64,000 bases of DNA, taken from contig OZ038533.1 in assembly GCA_964036665.1 (NCBI GenBank), forward strand, positions 3,458,001-3,522,000, read 5' to 3'. Positions 48,470-62,100 of the stretch are shown piece by piece. The notes beneath the pieces were generated by a model that saw only the letters and a list, made by a program, of their open reading frames with translations, ran no database searches and was not told the origin of the DNA. The DNA is from Gordius sp. MW1 (taxonomy: Eukaryota; Nematomorpha; Gordioida; Gordea; Gordiidae). The position numbers and the translations under genes are program-made. Position 1 is the first letter of the stretch. Each line of letters starts with the position of its first letter.

Positions 48470-49115
48470 ATAACGCCCGCCAGCACTTCAACCGAAAATC
48501 TTTGATTTTGACTCGGATCACGAGTGGCTTGAAGCTTATCCTAGCTCACTTTCTGGATTGAAATTGGAGGGCCCTGAGCAAACATACATCATCGCCCCTA
48601 GACTGGGAATTTCCTATTCTTAAGAATTTTCCTGCCTCTACTGCTTCCAGCAGGTAGACATCTACTACAGGCACCCCCTACACTGCCTTTTTAATAAATC
48701 AGACATGAAAATGTAAATGCTCTTATCAAGGCCGCTTTTAAAAAAACTTATACCCCGTCCATTTTAGAGCGGTTTGACCCTTCGTTGGACTTGGAAGGAA
48801 AGATTCCATCCGACGGCTCTATCCTGACCCCTTACCAAAATGATCTACCCTTTATGGGATTTTGTATATTTTCGCCCGGTCCAACCAAAATTACGATGCT
48901 ATGACCCTCGCCGAAGTCTGTAAAACGGTCATATACCTGGCCCTCATACCTCCAAATATTTTTTCTAGGACTTTTGGACCAGCAGCCATACTTTTTAAAT
49001 AAATCAGCTGGCGCTGCCCGGTCTCTAAATAGTCACCCAACATTTTACACAAAAAATAGGTATTTTAATCGAAAGTGTAATTTTAATCCCTGGCCGACAG
49101 CTGGCCGCCTTTAAC
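48470..49115 (+). pseudogene. Decayed coding remnant, possibly a retroelement gag-like gene
   Basis: Three protein-like stretches lie in different plus-strand frames: DFDSDHEWLEAYPSS with ...EQTYIIAPRLG (about 48480-48620), NALIKAAFKKTYTPSILERF with ...PYQNDLPFMGF (about 48715-48900), then NYDAMTLAEVCKTVIYLAL and ARSLNSHPTFYTKNRYFNRK with ...CNFNPWPTAGRL (about 48888-49110). Stops and frameshifts separate them. GC content is higher than the surroundings. The basic C-terminal part recalls the gag C-terminus of DIRS-like elements, but that is a guess from style. No reverse transcriptase is seen nearby. Confidence 0.5.
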
Positions 49116-49999
49116 GGATGATACATGCGACGCTTTGAAATTATGATTAATTTATTTTTTATTTCTTACCCGCTTTTATATATTATATATTTACCATTTT
49201 TATACTTCGCATTTATAATGTTTCTACAATCTACACCAAATAAAAAAACTTTAATCATAAAAAATACTAAAATTTATTTATATTTAGATTTTGTGCGGAG
49301 AAGGAGCTATGAAAATCTAGTAAATCGGATTTAACTAAGGTGCCCATTAAATTTCTATATTCTTTTATAATCACGCTTGGCCAAACGTTTTATAGGAAAG
49401 TATGCATTGAGGAGGTTTTACATTTATCGCCAAAATTGACCAAAAATATTTTAGCCTAGTCGACCACATGCCAAGGCAAATATTTATTATTAAACGTACG
49501 AACTGTGAAATGGATATTTCATATACATTTTTACTATTAATTATATTCTGATATCTTAAATTTTGCCAATTAATAAAAGTTGGTTGGCCGAATTAAAATT
49601 CAACTTAAAATCCTTTAATCATTTTTGGTCAATTTATAATGATTATGAGATGATTCCAAAATAAAAATGGCGTAATGGTCAGTTTTATATATAATAATAA
49701 ATCAGTATTTAAAATGATAAAATGATTTATAATACAATATAAATTAAAAAAGGCAGCCTAGCAACTTATAATTCATGATTTTCCTGTAAAAACCCAATAA
49801 AATTGTTCTATTATTATTCATTTAACAACACTTAATTTTATTCATACCCCAAAGATTACAGGATATAAACGAAGCTTTAAAATGGATTAAACGCTACAAA
49901 ACATTAAAGAAGGGAGTTTTGTATTTTAAATTATATACACATGGACAAAGTTTTAGAGGTTTGACATTAGTTTAGGCGCTTTTAACATATCAATATTAT

Positions 50000-50165
50000 C
50001 ATCGGCGTAGCCAAGGGAGGGGGAGGGGGGGCAGCTGCCCCCCTCTAAATCCAAAAATTTGTTGAAATATATTAAAATTATAGTTAAAATTACAAAAAAT
50101 GTTCATTTTGCCCCTGCTTAAATCATTATTGCCCCCCTCTAATTTTAATGTTGGCTACGCTCATG
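50000..50165. mobile_element. hAT-type MITE, GGGCGTAGCC family
   Basis: Ends CATCGGCGTAGCCAAGG and TTGGCTACGCTCATG; flanks AATATTAT and ACTATTAT agree at 7 of 8. Interior as in the 5139 copy. Confidence 0.85.
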
Positions 50166-50881
50166 ACTATTATAAAGTACCAAGCATGTATTTACCGTTT
50201 TATTTCACTATTTTAACCTAGTAGCGAAACATTTTTATAAAAAAAATCGCTTTGGTTTTTTAATTGTTTTTAAAAATAGACACACGATCCCCTCCTTCTA
50301 GATATTCCTCATTTATCACTCGCAATTCTAATTGCTTTAATTCCAATATTTTTGGATTCATGGCCTCTTGGAGAAAGATTAAGACATATTATTTATATAA
50401 TGCTCTTTTTATATAATTAATTATAATTGTAGTAACTTAAACTAATTGTATTCTAATCAGATAAATATCAGTTAATGAAATTATCCTTTGCATGAAGAAA
50501 AATTAGTGAACATTTAATAATTTGCTAAAAAGTGCCGGTGCTTTTAAAATTGCCAAATTATTCAAATATATACAACTTAATAACCAATTAAGCCTTTTTT
50601 AACCCGATAATAGCAAAATTGAAACTTTTTCTATTTTTACCTTAACTCCATTATCGGTAACTTTGTTTGATAAAGTTCTGAGAGACTATTTTGTCGAAAT
50701 TTGGAGAAAATTTGCCAAAATTCATGTGAAAATAGGTTTTTTAATTTAATTGAGTCCACGATTAGGATGGGATTTCCCAAGGGAGAGCTACATTTTCCCA
50801 ATGTATTTCGCCCTTTTCTAACCAAATTAATTATTGCTCAATATAAATTTAATAACAAAGTTTAATGTAAGCGCACAGGGG

Positions 50882-51129
50882 CATGGGCGTAGGCAGTGTT
50901 GTAAAAACGGCTGGGTTTTGGTCAATTAAACATAAACAGATAAAAGGTTTGACCTAAAAATCTTTAGTCTGTTTATGCGACTAAAAAAAATGACCAAAAA
51001 ACCTTTGAGCCGTTTTTCCAAGGCGTAGCCAAATGTGTGGAAACTTATAAAAATTATGCCTAAAATTTCAAAAAATGATAATTTTTCCCCTCCTTAAATC
51101 ATTATTGCCCCCTCTAATCTACGCCCATG
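50882..51129. mobile_element. GGGCGTAGCC-family MITE carrying a nested second MITE
   Basis: Outer ends CATGGGCGTAGG and CTACGCCCATG, with flanks CACAGGGG and CACGGGGG agreeing at 7 of 8. Its left inverted repeat is split by the element at 50894-51021, after which GGCGTAGCCAAATG resumes the family sequence. Confidence 0.85.
50894..51021. mobile_element. CAGTGTTGTAAAACGGCTG-family MITE nested in another MITE
   Basis: Starts CAGTGTTGTAAAAACGGCTG and ends GAGCCGTTTTTCCAA, its last bases lost. GGCGTAGG and GGCGTAGC on the two sides are the 8-bp duplication of the host MITE's own terminal sequence. Confidence 0.8.
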
Positions 51130-53276
51130 CACGGGGGTCAAATATTAATTTATACCAAAATAAAAAACATTATTTTGAATAAAAGCAGAGTAAAAAAATA
51201 CTTTCTTACCCAATGGTTGGTTATAATTGAGGAACTTGTGAATAGAGATCCTGTATAAGATTTATTGAGACACTATGAAATGAGAGGTGACACATATGCA
51301 AAGGAAGGAGAGCGAAAAGGGGGACTAAATGAGTAAAGGTATGATTATGCGTTAAATTGAAGGTTTAATTATAACGGGAGGAGATTTCTAAAAATAAATT
51401 TCCTCTCTATATATACACATATATCTCCCATATCGATGCCATAGATTGTTGTGTAAACTATTTATTCAAGGTGTAGCGAAGGAGGGTGAGGGGAGGGGGA
51501 GAAAGTAGTTTTAAATAGTCTACTGAAGTAGTAATTGCGGTCGAAGATTCAAACGTTAAATCACAACAAATTAATCAAATAGTACATTGTATGACTGTGC
51601 ACGCCTCAGCGGCATCCATGTTGAAGCGAGATCGTGTCATTTAATTAGTCGCGTTTCACATTTAGGTGACATTGAAATTGCGACAATCCCTAAGGTCGCG
51701 ATCCATTTAATAATAAATTAATAATGCAAGAGGGTGGGGCAGAGATGACAAGATGCAAAATTTTTATTATGATATTTTATGTTATGTATGTGCCGATAAT
51801 GGTTCGGAGGATAAAGGGGAGATAACCGAAGAGTTAGTATAAATAGAACGGCGCACCGTCTTGTGGGTGTTTGATGACTATGATGAGTAAGTAGTAAGTT
51901 CGTTTGATCGAGGCAGGCGAGCAGGCTGGCATAAGTAACATCACAGTCGCGCTGTGTTTAATGGATGAGATCTGAAATAATTGCATTGTCAGCATTCCTC
52001 TTCTCTCCCCTTCTTTTTGTCAACCGCCCCGTTATTATAGTACACACACAACACAGGGTTTGTATGTAGTATGTAGGTATGTGTGTAGAGTATGTGTGTG
52101 CAAGATTTTCCCTTTATTCCACCCCCCCCCCCCCCCTCCAAATTGTGATAAATCGTAACGGGGCGATTCCTCTAGGTTAATTATGATTATAGATTATTTC
52201 TGAGACGCGGGGTGGGAAATGTTAGATATGTGGTGGATGCTTCTAAATTTAGACATAGCCTCTCGTTCTCTCTTAGTACGTTGGTGCGCATCCTAAACGT
52301 ATATGAGTCCGCATTAATATGGAAGAAACACCTAATGGGTAGGTGAGGTGTTTTGCAAAAATTGGCAATGTCATGGTCGGGTAGTTGACTGCTGTGCTGT
52401 GTGTAAGGCGATACACGTAACACGTCGCTTTTAGACAATGAACTCTACGACGTAGAAACCGAGTCGGTCTATATTACGTTCAAATTTTGTTGACATTTGT
52501 GATTTACGAACTTGACATTTAAAAAGTGGTTACAAAAGAGGGAGGAGGGCGATTAAATCATTCATGTGACCTACACGGGGTGACATACAGTTGCCGCCCT
52601 AACCCTCCCCCCCCCCCCCCCCTCTAGCTCTTTATTTAAGCGCATTCGCATAACTTATACCTACCCTCTGCCAATGTCAACAAAATCCATCTGGCGTGGC
52701 GCAATGTGTATGCGAGCAAATAGTATGTTACCTCCCCTGGCCCCTCCCCTCCCCTCGTTGACATAATTGGAGGCCTTTTAACTGGTGAAAATCATGAATA
52801 ATGGCATGAATGAGAGAGAGATCGAGGTATAGGGGGGAAGAGGGTTGTGAACGGGTTGATATGTTTTAATTGCGCGCAAGCCAACATGAATTGGCCTATC
52901 CAATCGATGAAAATTCATCGAATATCGATTCTGATCAATCGGATAGCATTGTTTTCATCTTCGCGACTATGTGGCTTATCGCAATGTGGTGGCAGCCAGA
53001 GCTCAATTCAAAAAAAATAATGGGTCCTTAATAACGGCGGGGGTGAAAGGAAAGAGCTGGACCTAATGTGTAATCTCGCTCGGTCATTTTCTAATAAAAT
53101 TCTGTTTTTGTTCCCTAAATCCGCCCGTACAATGAACATAAGGCAATAAATACATTTATGTACACTGCAGTCTAGGTTGAGTTTCTATTGGGTACTCAAA
53201 TCAAATGCCACAATTAAGATCGAGCCTACAAATTTTAAACGAATGTAGGGACCTTGGTTTTAGTTTATCTTATACC

Positions 53277-53402
53277 CATGGGTGTAGCTAGCATCGGAAT
53301 TAGAGGGGGGCAATAATGATTTAGGGAGGAGCAAAATGATCATTTTTTGAAATTTTAGCCATAGTTTTAATGAATTTCAACAATTTTTTGGATTCGCCCA
53401 TG
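53277..53402. mobile_element. hAT-type MITE, GGGCGTAGCC family, internally shortened
   Basis: CATGGGTGTAGCTAGCATCGG at the left and GATTCGCCCATG at the right. Flanks CTTATACC and CTCATACC agree at 7 of 8. The G-rich far arm is deleted. Orientation as the 46328 copy. Confidence 0.8.
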
Positions 53403-54455
53403 CTCATACCTATATTTATTGAATCTAGTTTAATACGACCGAATGGTATAAAATGTATTAAATAGTTAGTTTAACATCTTTATAATCAAAAAATTACCCA
53501 GTCAGCCTAATTAAGTCAAAAAATCTTGCGTTTTTCAGAGGGGTGATTTTTAAACGTCGCGGATAAAAAATATTATTTACGAAGGTCAAACACTTCTGAA
53601 ATAGCTATTTTTTGTATTTCATTTGCATCTTTGCCCTTACTGCGTGGATGTTTATAGAAATTGCAATTTTTCATTATTAATTGCCTTTCCTTTCAAATTA
53701 TTCCCTATGTTCATTTAAAATTTATGTAATTTACAAAAATGACTCTGAAAAAACCAAATAATAATATGATCGCAGCCGCAAATATCAAAGAGTGTTACAA
53801 CTTACCTTTTAAAATAAAAGATCAACCGTAATATTTGTTTTCTTGAAAATTTACCTTTAAAAAAATGAACTTTTCTCAGTATTATTCTTCGCAAATAATA
53901 AAAAAATAATCGGATATGATCGGTTCCTACTAGCCGCTATTGATCAATAAAGGAAGGGAAGGTCATGGTTGTGCCTCATTAAATAAGCTAGCTCTCCCTA
54001 ATGCTCCCCCGCTTCAACCCAATCTAAAAATAAATTAATAAACTATGACATAATAATACACACCCACACACATACAAAATGGATTTAATTATAATATACC
54101 GCACCATAGGATTGAGGACACTGGGTATAAATAGAAGGTGAAAATCCAATTTTGCAAAGTATGATGATAGGAAGAGGGGTAGGGTGTTTGCATAATGGTC
54201 GTTTTTTACATCAGGTAAAATGATGATTACTCATTCCTCTCATCTCCCCAGAACCCATCTCGCCTATTCATGATTCACTAAAAGCCCGTATCGGAATTTT
54301 ACACTTCCTTCATAGCTACTAAGTGACATTAAAGGGCGCCTATAACGATGTTGTTCCTTATACCCCTCTCCAAACGAAGTTTTCTATTTTTTGGGTAAAT
54401 TATATGTTTAAAAGGAATTCGGATGTTTGCACAATAAATTAATTAATCAAAGGGC

Positions 54456-54617
54456 CATGTCCGTAGCCAGGGGTTGGCAGGGAAAGGCGGCTGCCCCCCC
54501 CCTCTAAATCCAAAAAATTTATTATATGTATAGTTAAAATTTCAAAAAAAATATCATATTGCCCCCCCCCCTAAATCATTATTGCCCCCCTCTAATTCCA
54601 ATCCTGGCTATGCCCTG
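54456..54617. mobile_element. hAT-type MITE, GGGCGTAGCC family
   Basis: CATGTCCGTAGCCAGGGG at the left and TCCTGGCTATGCCCTG at the right; flanks CAAAGGGC and AAAAGGGC agree at 7 of 8. Interior standard. Confidence 0.85.
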
Positions 54618-57600
54618 AAAAGGGCTCTTCTTTTATGAAAATTACTAAATAAAGCTTCTTAATAAAAAGCAAATTATTATAATAGGCCAATGATGGGTCT
54701 ATATTACTTCTATTTTTAAAAAAATTGGGCCAAGTGTAAGCTCATCACACAATTACATGAATCATTGTGAATTGTGATTATGGAAATTAATCATGTTATG
54801 AAGATGACGATTCATTTATACCTTTAACGCTAATGGGATGAGTATCAAATAAAATTGTCCAATAATGCTTTCAGTATTTTTGATCACCCAATGCAATTTT
54901 TTTATCATGGATTACTCCTTATGCAAGCCTAATGGAAAAGGATTTTATTATAATCTATTAAAAATGATAGGGGCCAAGATCGATAAAAATTTCTGTTAGT
55001 TACAAATATTAAAAGTTCTCAAGTTTCGATATAAATTTGAGGGTCTTGCAAAGTAAAAAATTGTCTGTCCATCATGATATTTTACGGGCTCGAGTCTGGC
55101 CGAGTCAAAATTATATAAAAACACTGCTCTTAAGTTTATTTCCATACTGTAAAACTATTTTCCGCATAAGGTTAGAAATAATTTAAGAGAATGGGTAAGA
55201 GTAACTGAGTTTAGACCTCCAGACAAAGGACGAACGTCAATTGATTTACTTTCGATTTTAAATACATCTAAAAAAGATTGGGTGGGGGAAGGGGTAGTTT
55301 ATAACATCTTATTAATAAAAACTGTCCCTACAACAGAACAAAACAAATTATTATTTCATAAATATTCGAAAAATTAAAAAAAAGTAATTTTTAATCAATT
55401 TACCATTTTCTCGACTCGATATAATATTAAAACCCGGATTTGACTTTTGCATCATTACCCTTAAAAAATGAAGCCTATCGGGTTTTTTGCTTAAAAACAC
55501 ATGAGAGTTGGATAGGGAGAAGCGGTTATAATAATAGCAATCAGCCCCAATTGCCAATAAAAGCAGCGTTTGGATAAGTATGCGAATGAATGCGAATTAT
55601 TGGTAATTTAATGGGCTCACATAACCCCGATGCCCTTGAAAAAATATTTATACGGCAAAGGATTATAACAAAAGGTCGCTAATTTCCACCTATCTTTATA
55701 CAATTTCATCTTCTTCTACTTATAATAGAGCGATTAATTCCATAGTTTGGATTTTGTTTAAATCAGGTTTTTTTAAATTAAAATTGTATATTTGGCGTCG
55801 ATTTTTTGTAACCGCTGGAGTTTATAAATATAAATAAACTTGTTGTTTTAAAAATAATATGAGTCAGTAGAATTATGATAAATTAGAGGTAAAGGATAAA
55901 TCTCAGCTTTCAGAATCCTGCCAAGTTAGGGTTTTAACATAAGCCTAAAGCTAAACATAGACTTTTCAATTTTAAGATACGAGTTTAGACTGTTTATCTA
56001 CTTTTTAAAACTAACTTAAATAAATGCGAATGATATTTTTAAAAACTAACACTTTTTCCATAATTTAAGGAAATATATCCTTATATGGTGCCAATTTTGA
56101 AAACTTGGATTAAATTTTAAGTTTAATTTAATATGGTCTCTAAAAATCTAACCAATTTACTACGTCTGTATCTTGTTCTTTGTATACCACTATTTGGCAT
56201 TCGTCATATTTCATCATGGATGGCTTGTTAAAGGTCATGGTCAAGGTAATTGACGCACAAAAAATTTGCTCTTCTGGTCTAAAAAACACATTGACTAGCG
56301 GTTGCATGTTTGTAGCCAGGCCAGGGGGGGCATGGATGGAAGCTGCATCTTCCCGTAATTTCCTAATTATTTTTATAAATTGCATAGCAATTGAACAGAA
56401 AAATTTTAAAAAATCATTGTTGCTGCCCAAATTTAATTTTGTCATTTTTAAGGATTACGTAAAATATTTTAATTTTTATTAAAAATCAATTTTTCTGAAT
56501 AATAGATTGAATGATATAAGGTATATTTACAAATTATCTGCTATAAAAACGATGAATTGCGTTCTGAAATTTTTAGACGTAACATTTATAAATAATAACC
56601 AACTATTTTTTGTAAAAACTAATTGCATCATTTGCAAGAGGTCATTCAAATTGAGATTTTAGGTAAATTAGATCACAAACATTGACTAGGTAAATTTGTG
56701 AATTTTTAATTTAGAAAAATAAGATTAATCTAATCCATTAATAACGTAAAGATAGGGTGCATTAATTACCTAATTATTCCCTAATCTTAAAAAGGTGTGG
56801 ATAGGTGAAAAAATGGGAAATTTTTCGTTTAATTGAGTTTTCGACATTTCATACCTATTTGACGACAAACTGATGTGCTTTGGCTAAGTATACTATAAGT
56901 TAATGTCGCATTATGTAGCGTACTTTTTTAACTTTTCAAGGTTATAAGTCTTTTATACCACACTCATCCCACCCCCTCCGGTTCAACATAATTTTTGTCC
57001 ATTGCCTCAAGGGAGGGCACTAACCGACAATTCTCACACCATACAACTAAATGTGTGCGATGATAAAATAAGACGCTAAATCAGAAGCAAACTTTATATA
57101 TTCTTATTTCAGTAAATACTTTTTTGGAAAATGTAAAAAAAAAATTTATGAAAATCGGTGCCCGAGATTAACTAGGTAAGCTTTGGATTTATAAATGTTG
57201 TTATAATAGAATAATTCTAAAAGCCAATAAAATAATAACAAAATTTGCTATTTTATAAAATTCTGAAAAATTAGATAAAGTTGAGTTTGTAAAAAGTTTA
57301 AAATTTTTAGCCCTTGTCCCCTCCCCCATTTCAAAGAAACCCGTTAGGGCGTTGGGAGAAGAACTTTGACAAAATCTTAACTTAAACTAGCATGTCATTT
57401 TAATTCACGTCTCTTTTGCTTATATCACTTATAATAAATCTTTATTCTATTCACAAAATTATAGTAATTAGAGGAGCCATTGTTAATATTTAATCTAAAC
57501 GATGCAAAAGCTACTTTTTAAACTAAGATAACCTATCCAACGTCCAAATTGTCCGAAATCCGCCTAAAAAACTAAAATGGATTCATAAACACAGCCCCTT

Positions 57601-57746
57601 GCTCTACTATCCCTGAGATTTAGCCACTAGCAAAATCAGCGAGAAATTCGCTAATATGTGAGCAACGAATTTTTTATTACACCTATGGAGTATCTAGAGG
57701 GGGTTTGGGAGGGGCAGTGCCCCCCCTTTAATTTACAGGTTCTTAT

Positions 57747-57944
57747 TAGTGTTGTAAAATGGCTGGATTTTGTTTGGTCGACCTTTAGTTTTAGTCGACT
57801 AAATATAAATAGACCAACGATTTTTGGTCTGGTTTCCTGAGTCGCATAAACATAAAGCTTTTTCGTCAAATCTATAGTCTGTTATATTTCATCAACTAAA
57901 ACCAAAGGTAGACCAAACAAAACCCAGCTGATTTTACAACACTA
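57747..57944. mobile_element. TAGTGTTGTAAAACGGCTG-family MITE, longer copy
   Basis: TAGTGTTGTAAAATGGCTGG at the left and CAGCTGATTTTACAACACTA at the right, 198 bp. The extra centre (CATAAACATAAAGC, TTTCATCAACTAAAACC) is missing from the 132-bp copy at 4057. Flanks do not match, so the copy is old. Confidence 0.85.
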
Positions 57945-57964
57945 TTTGTTAAAAAATTACAGGT

Positions 57965-58035
57965 TTTTACAGAACGGACGGACAGAATAGGACGGAGGGA
58001 CAACTAAAAGCGAGCCCATAAATTGCATAGCAATG
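57965..58035 (+). repeat. GGAC-run and GAGCCCATAAATTGCATAGCAA repeat end
   Basis: GAACGGACGGACAGAATAGG then AAAGCGAGCCCATAAATTGC and ATAGCAATGAA, same module as at 29450, 31885, 45090 and 63670. Confidence 0.75.
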
Positions 58036-59102
58036 AATACATTGTATTATTTAGCCATATAATAATCAAACTTTATTAAAAAATCAGCATTTTCTGTACC
58101 CCCCCCCCCACGCCAGATTCTGGGTACGCCAGTGTTAAAGGTTTTATATTTTTATCCAATTTTATAAAGCCAGGTGGCCAGTATATATGCCTCAATTAAT
58201 CTAAAATGTCCATTTGGATTAACACTATAACTCCAAATGGGTCAAAAAGGTTACTTATGACAAATCGGAATATGGTTCTCTTTATTTTGAAGTTTAACCA
58301 TATATAAATGTTAAATATAGTAGATTCCAAATCAGGGCATTTAATTATAGAGTTCTCAAAATTTAACAATCCCTATAAGGGGGTACATTGGCGCTTTTTT
58401 GGTAATAAGTATGTGGGCTATGAGGTCGGGAATAAGGCATTACCGTATTTACACAGAAACGGTATTATAGAAGGTCGCAATTATTTAAATTTTTATCTAT
58501 AACAAATGATGATTTCAATTAAATTGGGTAACCGTCCCGACCAATTGGATTAAACTCTATTTACCAATGAATATTTGCAGTGGCCGACTTAGGAATTTAA
58601 TGACTAAACGGATAAAAAACACTTATTTGAATGGCCTATACCCCCTTGGTAGACTAACAAAATTGCTGGTGCAAAATTGTTTGCAATTAATTATTTTAAG
58701 CATACCGATCTAAAAATGCTAATTATAAATAAACGAGGTCGTATTTATGGCCAATACTGGTGAGATTCTTAAAACACTTTTTTGAGGTCGAATATTAAAA
58801 ATAACTAGATATTTAATATTTTCGTAATGGGCACATTATTAGCGTGAAAACTTGATAATTATAAATATGATTCCTAACAAACTATTTTTATTTTATAAGT
58901 CTTAGAGCCAAAGTGTAATTTTAAATTTATCAAATTTTCCTTTACACCTACATACGTTTCAAATCATATTTACTTTGCTCGCATTTCGCAAATTGAATTC
59001 CATGATAGCTAAAAAAATATAAGCAAAACTTACAAACTCGTTCAAAACAAACGTAACAATTTTGATTTATATCGGCATTCTTATGCAATTAACGATGTCG
59101 TT

Positions 59103-62100
59103 TCAAGAAACAGAGCCAAACAATGTTTCTAGGGCACAATTTAGCGTTGTTTTTTCTAAAGTTTTCTTGCTTTTCTCAGACAAAGTCAATATTTTATCAT
59201 TATTCGCAGTGTCCGTCTCTGTTTTTCTTCGCTTCTTTTTACCACTAGTAGCATTAACTTGTTCCTGGGGTAGTAATTCAAAGGCTAGTGAGCCAGGATT
59301 GGAAATTGTTATTTTAGGAAATAAATTTTTTTCCAAATTTCGCATCGCCTCTTCGTAGTTTAATGATTCAAAAGATTTTGGTGTTAGAGAGTCAATGAAA
59401 TGTTTGTCATTCTCTTGAGTTATTAAGGGACTATCTGCGAAGTCATCATTACCTTCAATGCTAAAATAAATTAAAGCATTACGTAATGCATCGTATTACT
59501 ATACTTTTCGTTCGTTTCGGATTCGGATTTTAGAGGCAAAAAACATTTGAGGTATGGTAAGCTAAAAACGTTCAAGCCCGGGAACGTTTGCGAAGGACAA
59601 TTTTCCAGCTAACTCAACCAAAAAAACGCATTTAATTAAAGAAACACAAAGGAAAAATTTGTTATACAATTAAAAAAATTGTTGAAACCGATAAATGGAT
59701 ATCTTTAACGCGGTCGTTCAAATGAGTGGAGCGGGAACGACGCTCATTGGCGGTCGCATGGGTGATGGGTGGCGCCAAGAGACGTGATTGCTCGAAATGG
59801 GCGCGAAACGATGTGAATGGGTTACGTTTTTGCTCGGTTTCAAAATCAAGTAAATCGTAAGATAATTTTTTAATGGTTGATTTGGAGGTCGCGGATTGGC
59901 ATGGTTGCAGTGTAAATAATTGCTAAAAACACACAAAAAATTTACATTTTTTATAAATGGTATAATTTTAGGGTTTATAAGGAGTTTGATTGATCTCTCA
60001 ATTTCCTATTGAACGGGGTTATAAATTTAGATTAAATTAAAACTTTACTAATCTTAATTGATTTAAAATAAGATTTATTGTTTCTCAACAATTTATCTAT
60101 AAATGCTGTTAAGTAATGAAGTCAAATTTAATGAATCTACTAAATACATTAGGACAAGTTATACAGCACAAAATCTATATGGCAACTTTTTTCTATAATA
60201 ATGAAATGCTTGGTTATTAACTAATTCATTATAAGCGCGTGTTTATATATTCGCATTTTATCAATTTTATAAATAAAAATTTCAACGATCATTAAAAGTT
60301 AAAAAACCTGTTCATCTGTCAGGAAAAATAGTTGACTGCTTTGAGGGCCATCGCTAGATGAAGTGTCTGAAATTTGATGATGCGCGCGGGGCAAATAAGC
60401 ACAACAAGTGGCGAAGGCATCTGGCCCAATAACATGCTCGGTCTGGTATAATTCGATCGGTTTAGGTTGAGTTGGGTCAAATATGTGGAGGTATGACCGG
60501 CCGGAGTTTGGACCTTCTGAAAATTTAAGGCCATTTACTTGATTAATGAAAAAAAATTCAAAAGTAACAAGATGAAAATTGAGCATGCAATGATATTAAC
60601 AACTTTTATCAGTGCCTTAATAATAAGATTTCAATCAAATTTTAAGATTTGTTGGGATACATACATAGATTTTACACTAAAAATCAAAATGTCTTTTTAA
60701 CAAGTTCAGGCACTCATTATTAAACCGTGGTAAAATTATTATCAGTCATTATATTAAAAGATAATCCTAATGTCATAATCAACGAAGAATCAATTAGTGT
60801 GGTTATCAATATCAAAATAAATTGATTAAGAGCCAGAAGGGCATTTTCATTTTTTATCATAAACAAGTTTGAAAAAATAGAATTTTTACTTTTTGGGCGA
60901 AAGTTTAGATATAAAAGTATAACTGAATAAGTGAAAAATCCCAAATATTACCAAGTCGGGTAAATTTTAACATCAACATATTTATAAGCAAAGAGTAGGA
61001 CTTAAAAACGTTTTTTAGCATATAACCAACCTATTGGGGCAGATTAGGGACACTACAACTTTGTAAATGCAAACTCCCCTATATAGTTCTTAGCATATAA
61101 TCACTGGCATTTGCTAAAAAAATTTTAAAAACCACCTTTGATCTTTTCCAAACTCCCCCGATTGGTGGAAGTAAAAAGGGCAAAATGTCCCGTAGACCAA
61201 TCACAAGCCAGGGCCGTAACGGAGGCATTAGACAAACCCTGGTGAGGTAGTAGAGTTTGTTCGGGAGTTAAGCTAAGTCGGGTCGTGTCAAGCATCCAAG
61301 TTATTTGACAATCTAACAAATTCCAAACTACGACACAATTGGCTGTTCCACCTACCAGGAACTGAGATTTATTTTGATAGGAAAAGGCGAGAAATCTAGG
61401 CAAAAATATTCAAAAAAAGCAGTTTAAGAGGTAAAAAATCCGTTAGTGGGGAAATTTATGGAAATATAGTCGTGGGAAAGCTTTAATCTAAGGTAAGGTT
61501 AGAAATTAATACATGCGATCGCACTTTATCGCAAATTTTCACATATTAATCTCTCTCTAAATTGTCAACACAATTCCTAAATGTTTTGTCTGAAGTCAAA
61601 TATTTAAATAATACACTACAAATTTAAAAACTTGTAAATATAAAACAAAACTCTAAGAGCCAACGCAATAAAATGCAAATCTATGGTCTGCTCTAACCCG
61701 ATCTCTCATAAATTTGGTTATAATGAGCCATTTAAAGTCGATCTAAGGGGAAGGTTTAACAAAACTAAAACATTATTAAAAGGCTCGTTATTAATTATAT
61801 AAATGGGAAGGTCGGACAGTAAATTAAAAATAAGCATAATTAATTAAAAGTAAAAAAAAATATTGAATAGTTGTGAACGGGAGTGAAATGAAACCAAATA
61901 ATCTCATAATTATTGCAAACATTTTTAAGAGAAAGTTTTTAGTAAATAATGCGACCCGCGTCATTTAACAAATAACTTTTCAAATTTCATCGCTATTTTT
62001 TGTGTCAACTTCGATATTATCAAATTATGATCAACCACATGAGCTATAACAAAAAGCTTTTAAAGCGAAGGATTAAGAATGCGTTAGAGCTAGGAATGGC

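Larger units (their letters stand above)
49116..53276. other. Non-coding stretch with MITEs and poly-C or microsatellite-like tracts
   Basis: No exon recognised. 51300-53000 is less AT-rich than the rest and rich in GGGGAGG and CCCCTCCC strings, CA/TG-type runs (about 52060-52110) and two long C tracts (about 52120, 52600). The short minus-strand frame at 52187-52438 shows no domain. Confidence 0.4.
53403..59102. other. Non-coding stretch 3' of the WDR75 gene
   Basis: AT-rich with a MITE at 54456, a MITE at 57747, a GGAC/GAGCCC repeat end at about 57970 and G/C tracts. The open frames at 56140-56482 overlap a repeat fragment (AAATTGCATAGCAATT). The plus-strand frame at 58308-58502 (contains YKGVHWRFFGNKYVGYEVG) reads like protein but has no partner exon I could confirm. 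Confidence 0.4.

Noticed and set aside
56140-56482. Two opposed open frames of about 100 codons
   Set aside because: They overlap a fragment with AAATTGCATAGCAATT and a GGCCAGGGGGGG tract shared with local repeats; no domain or splice partner was found.
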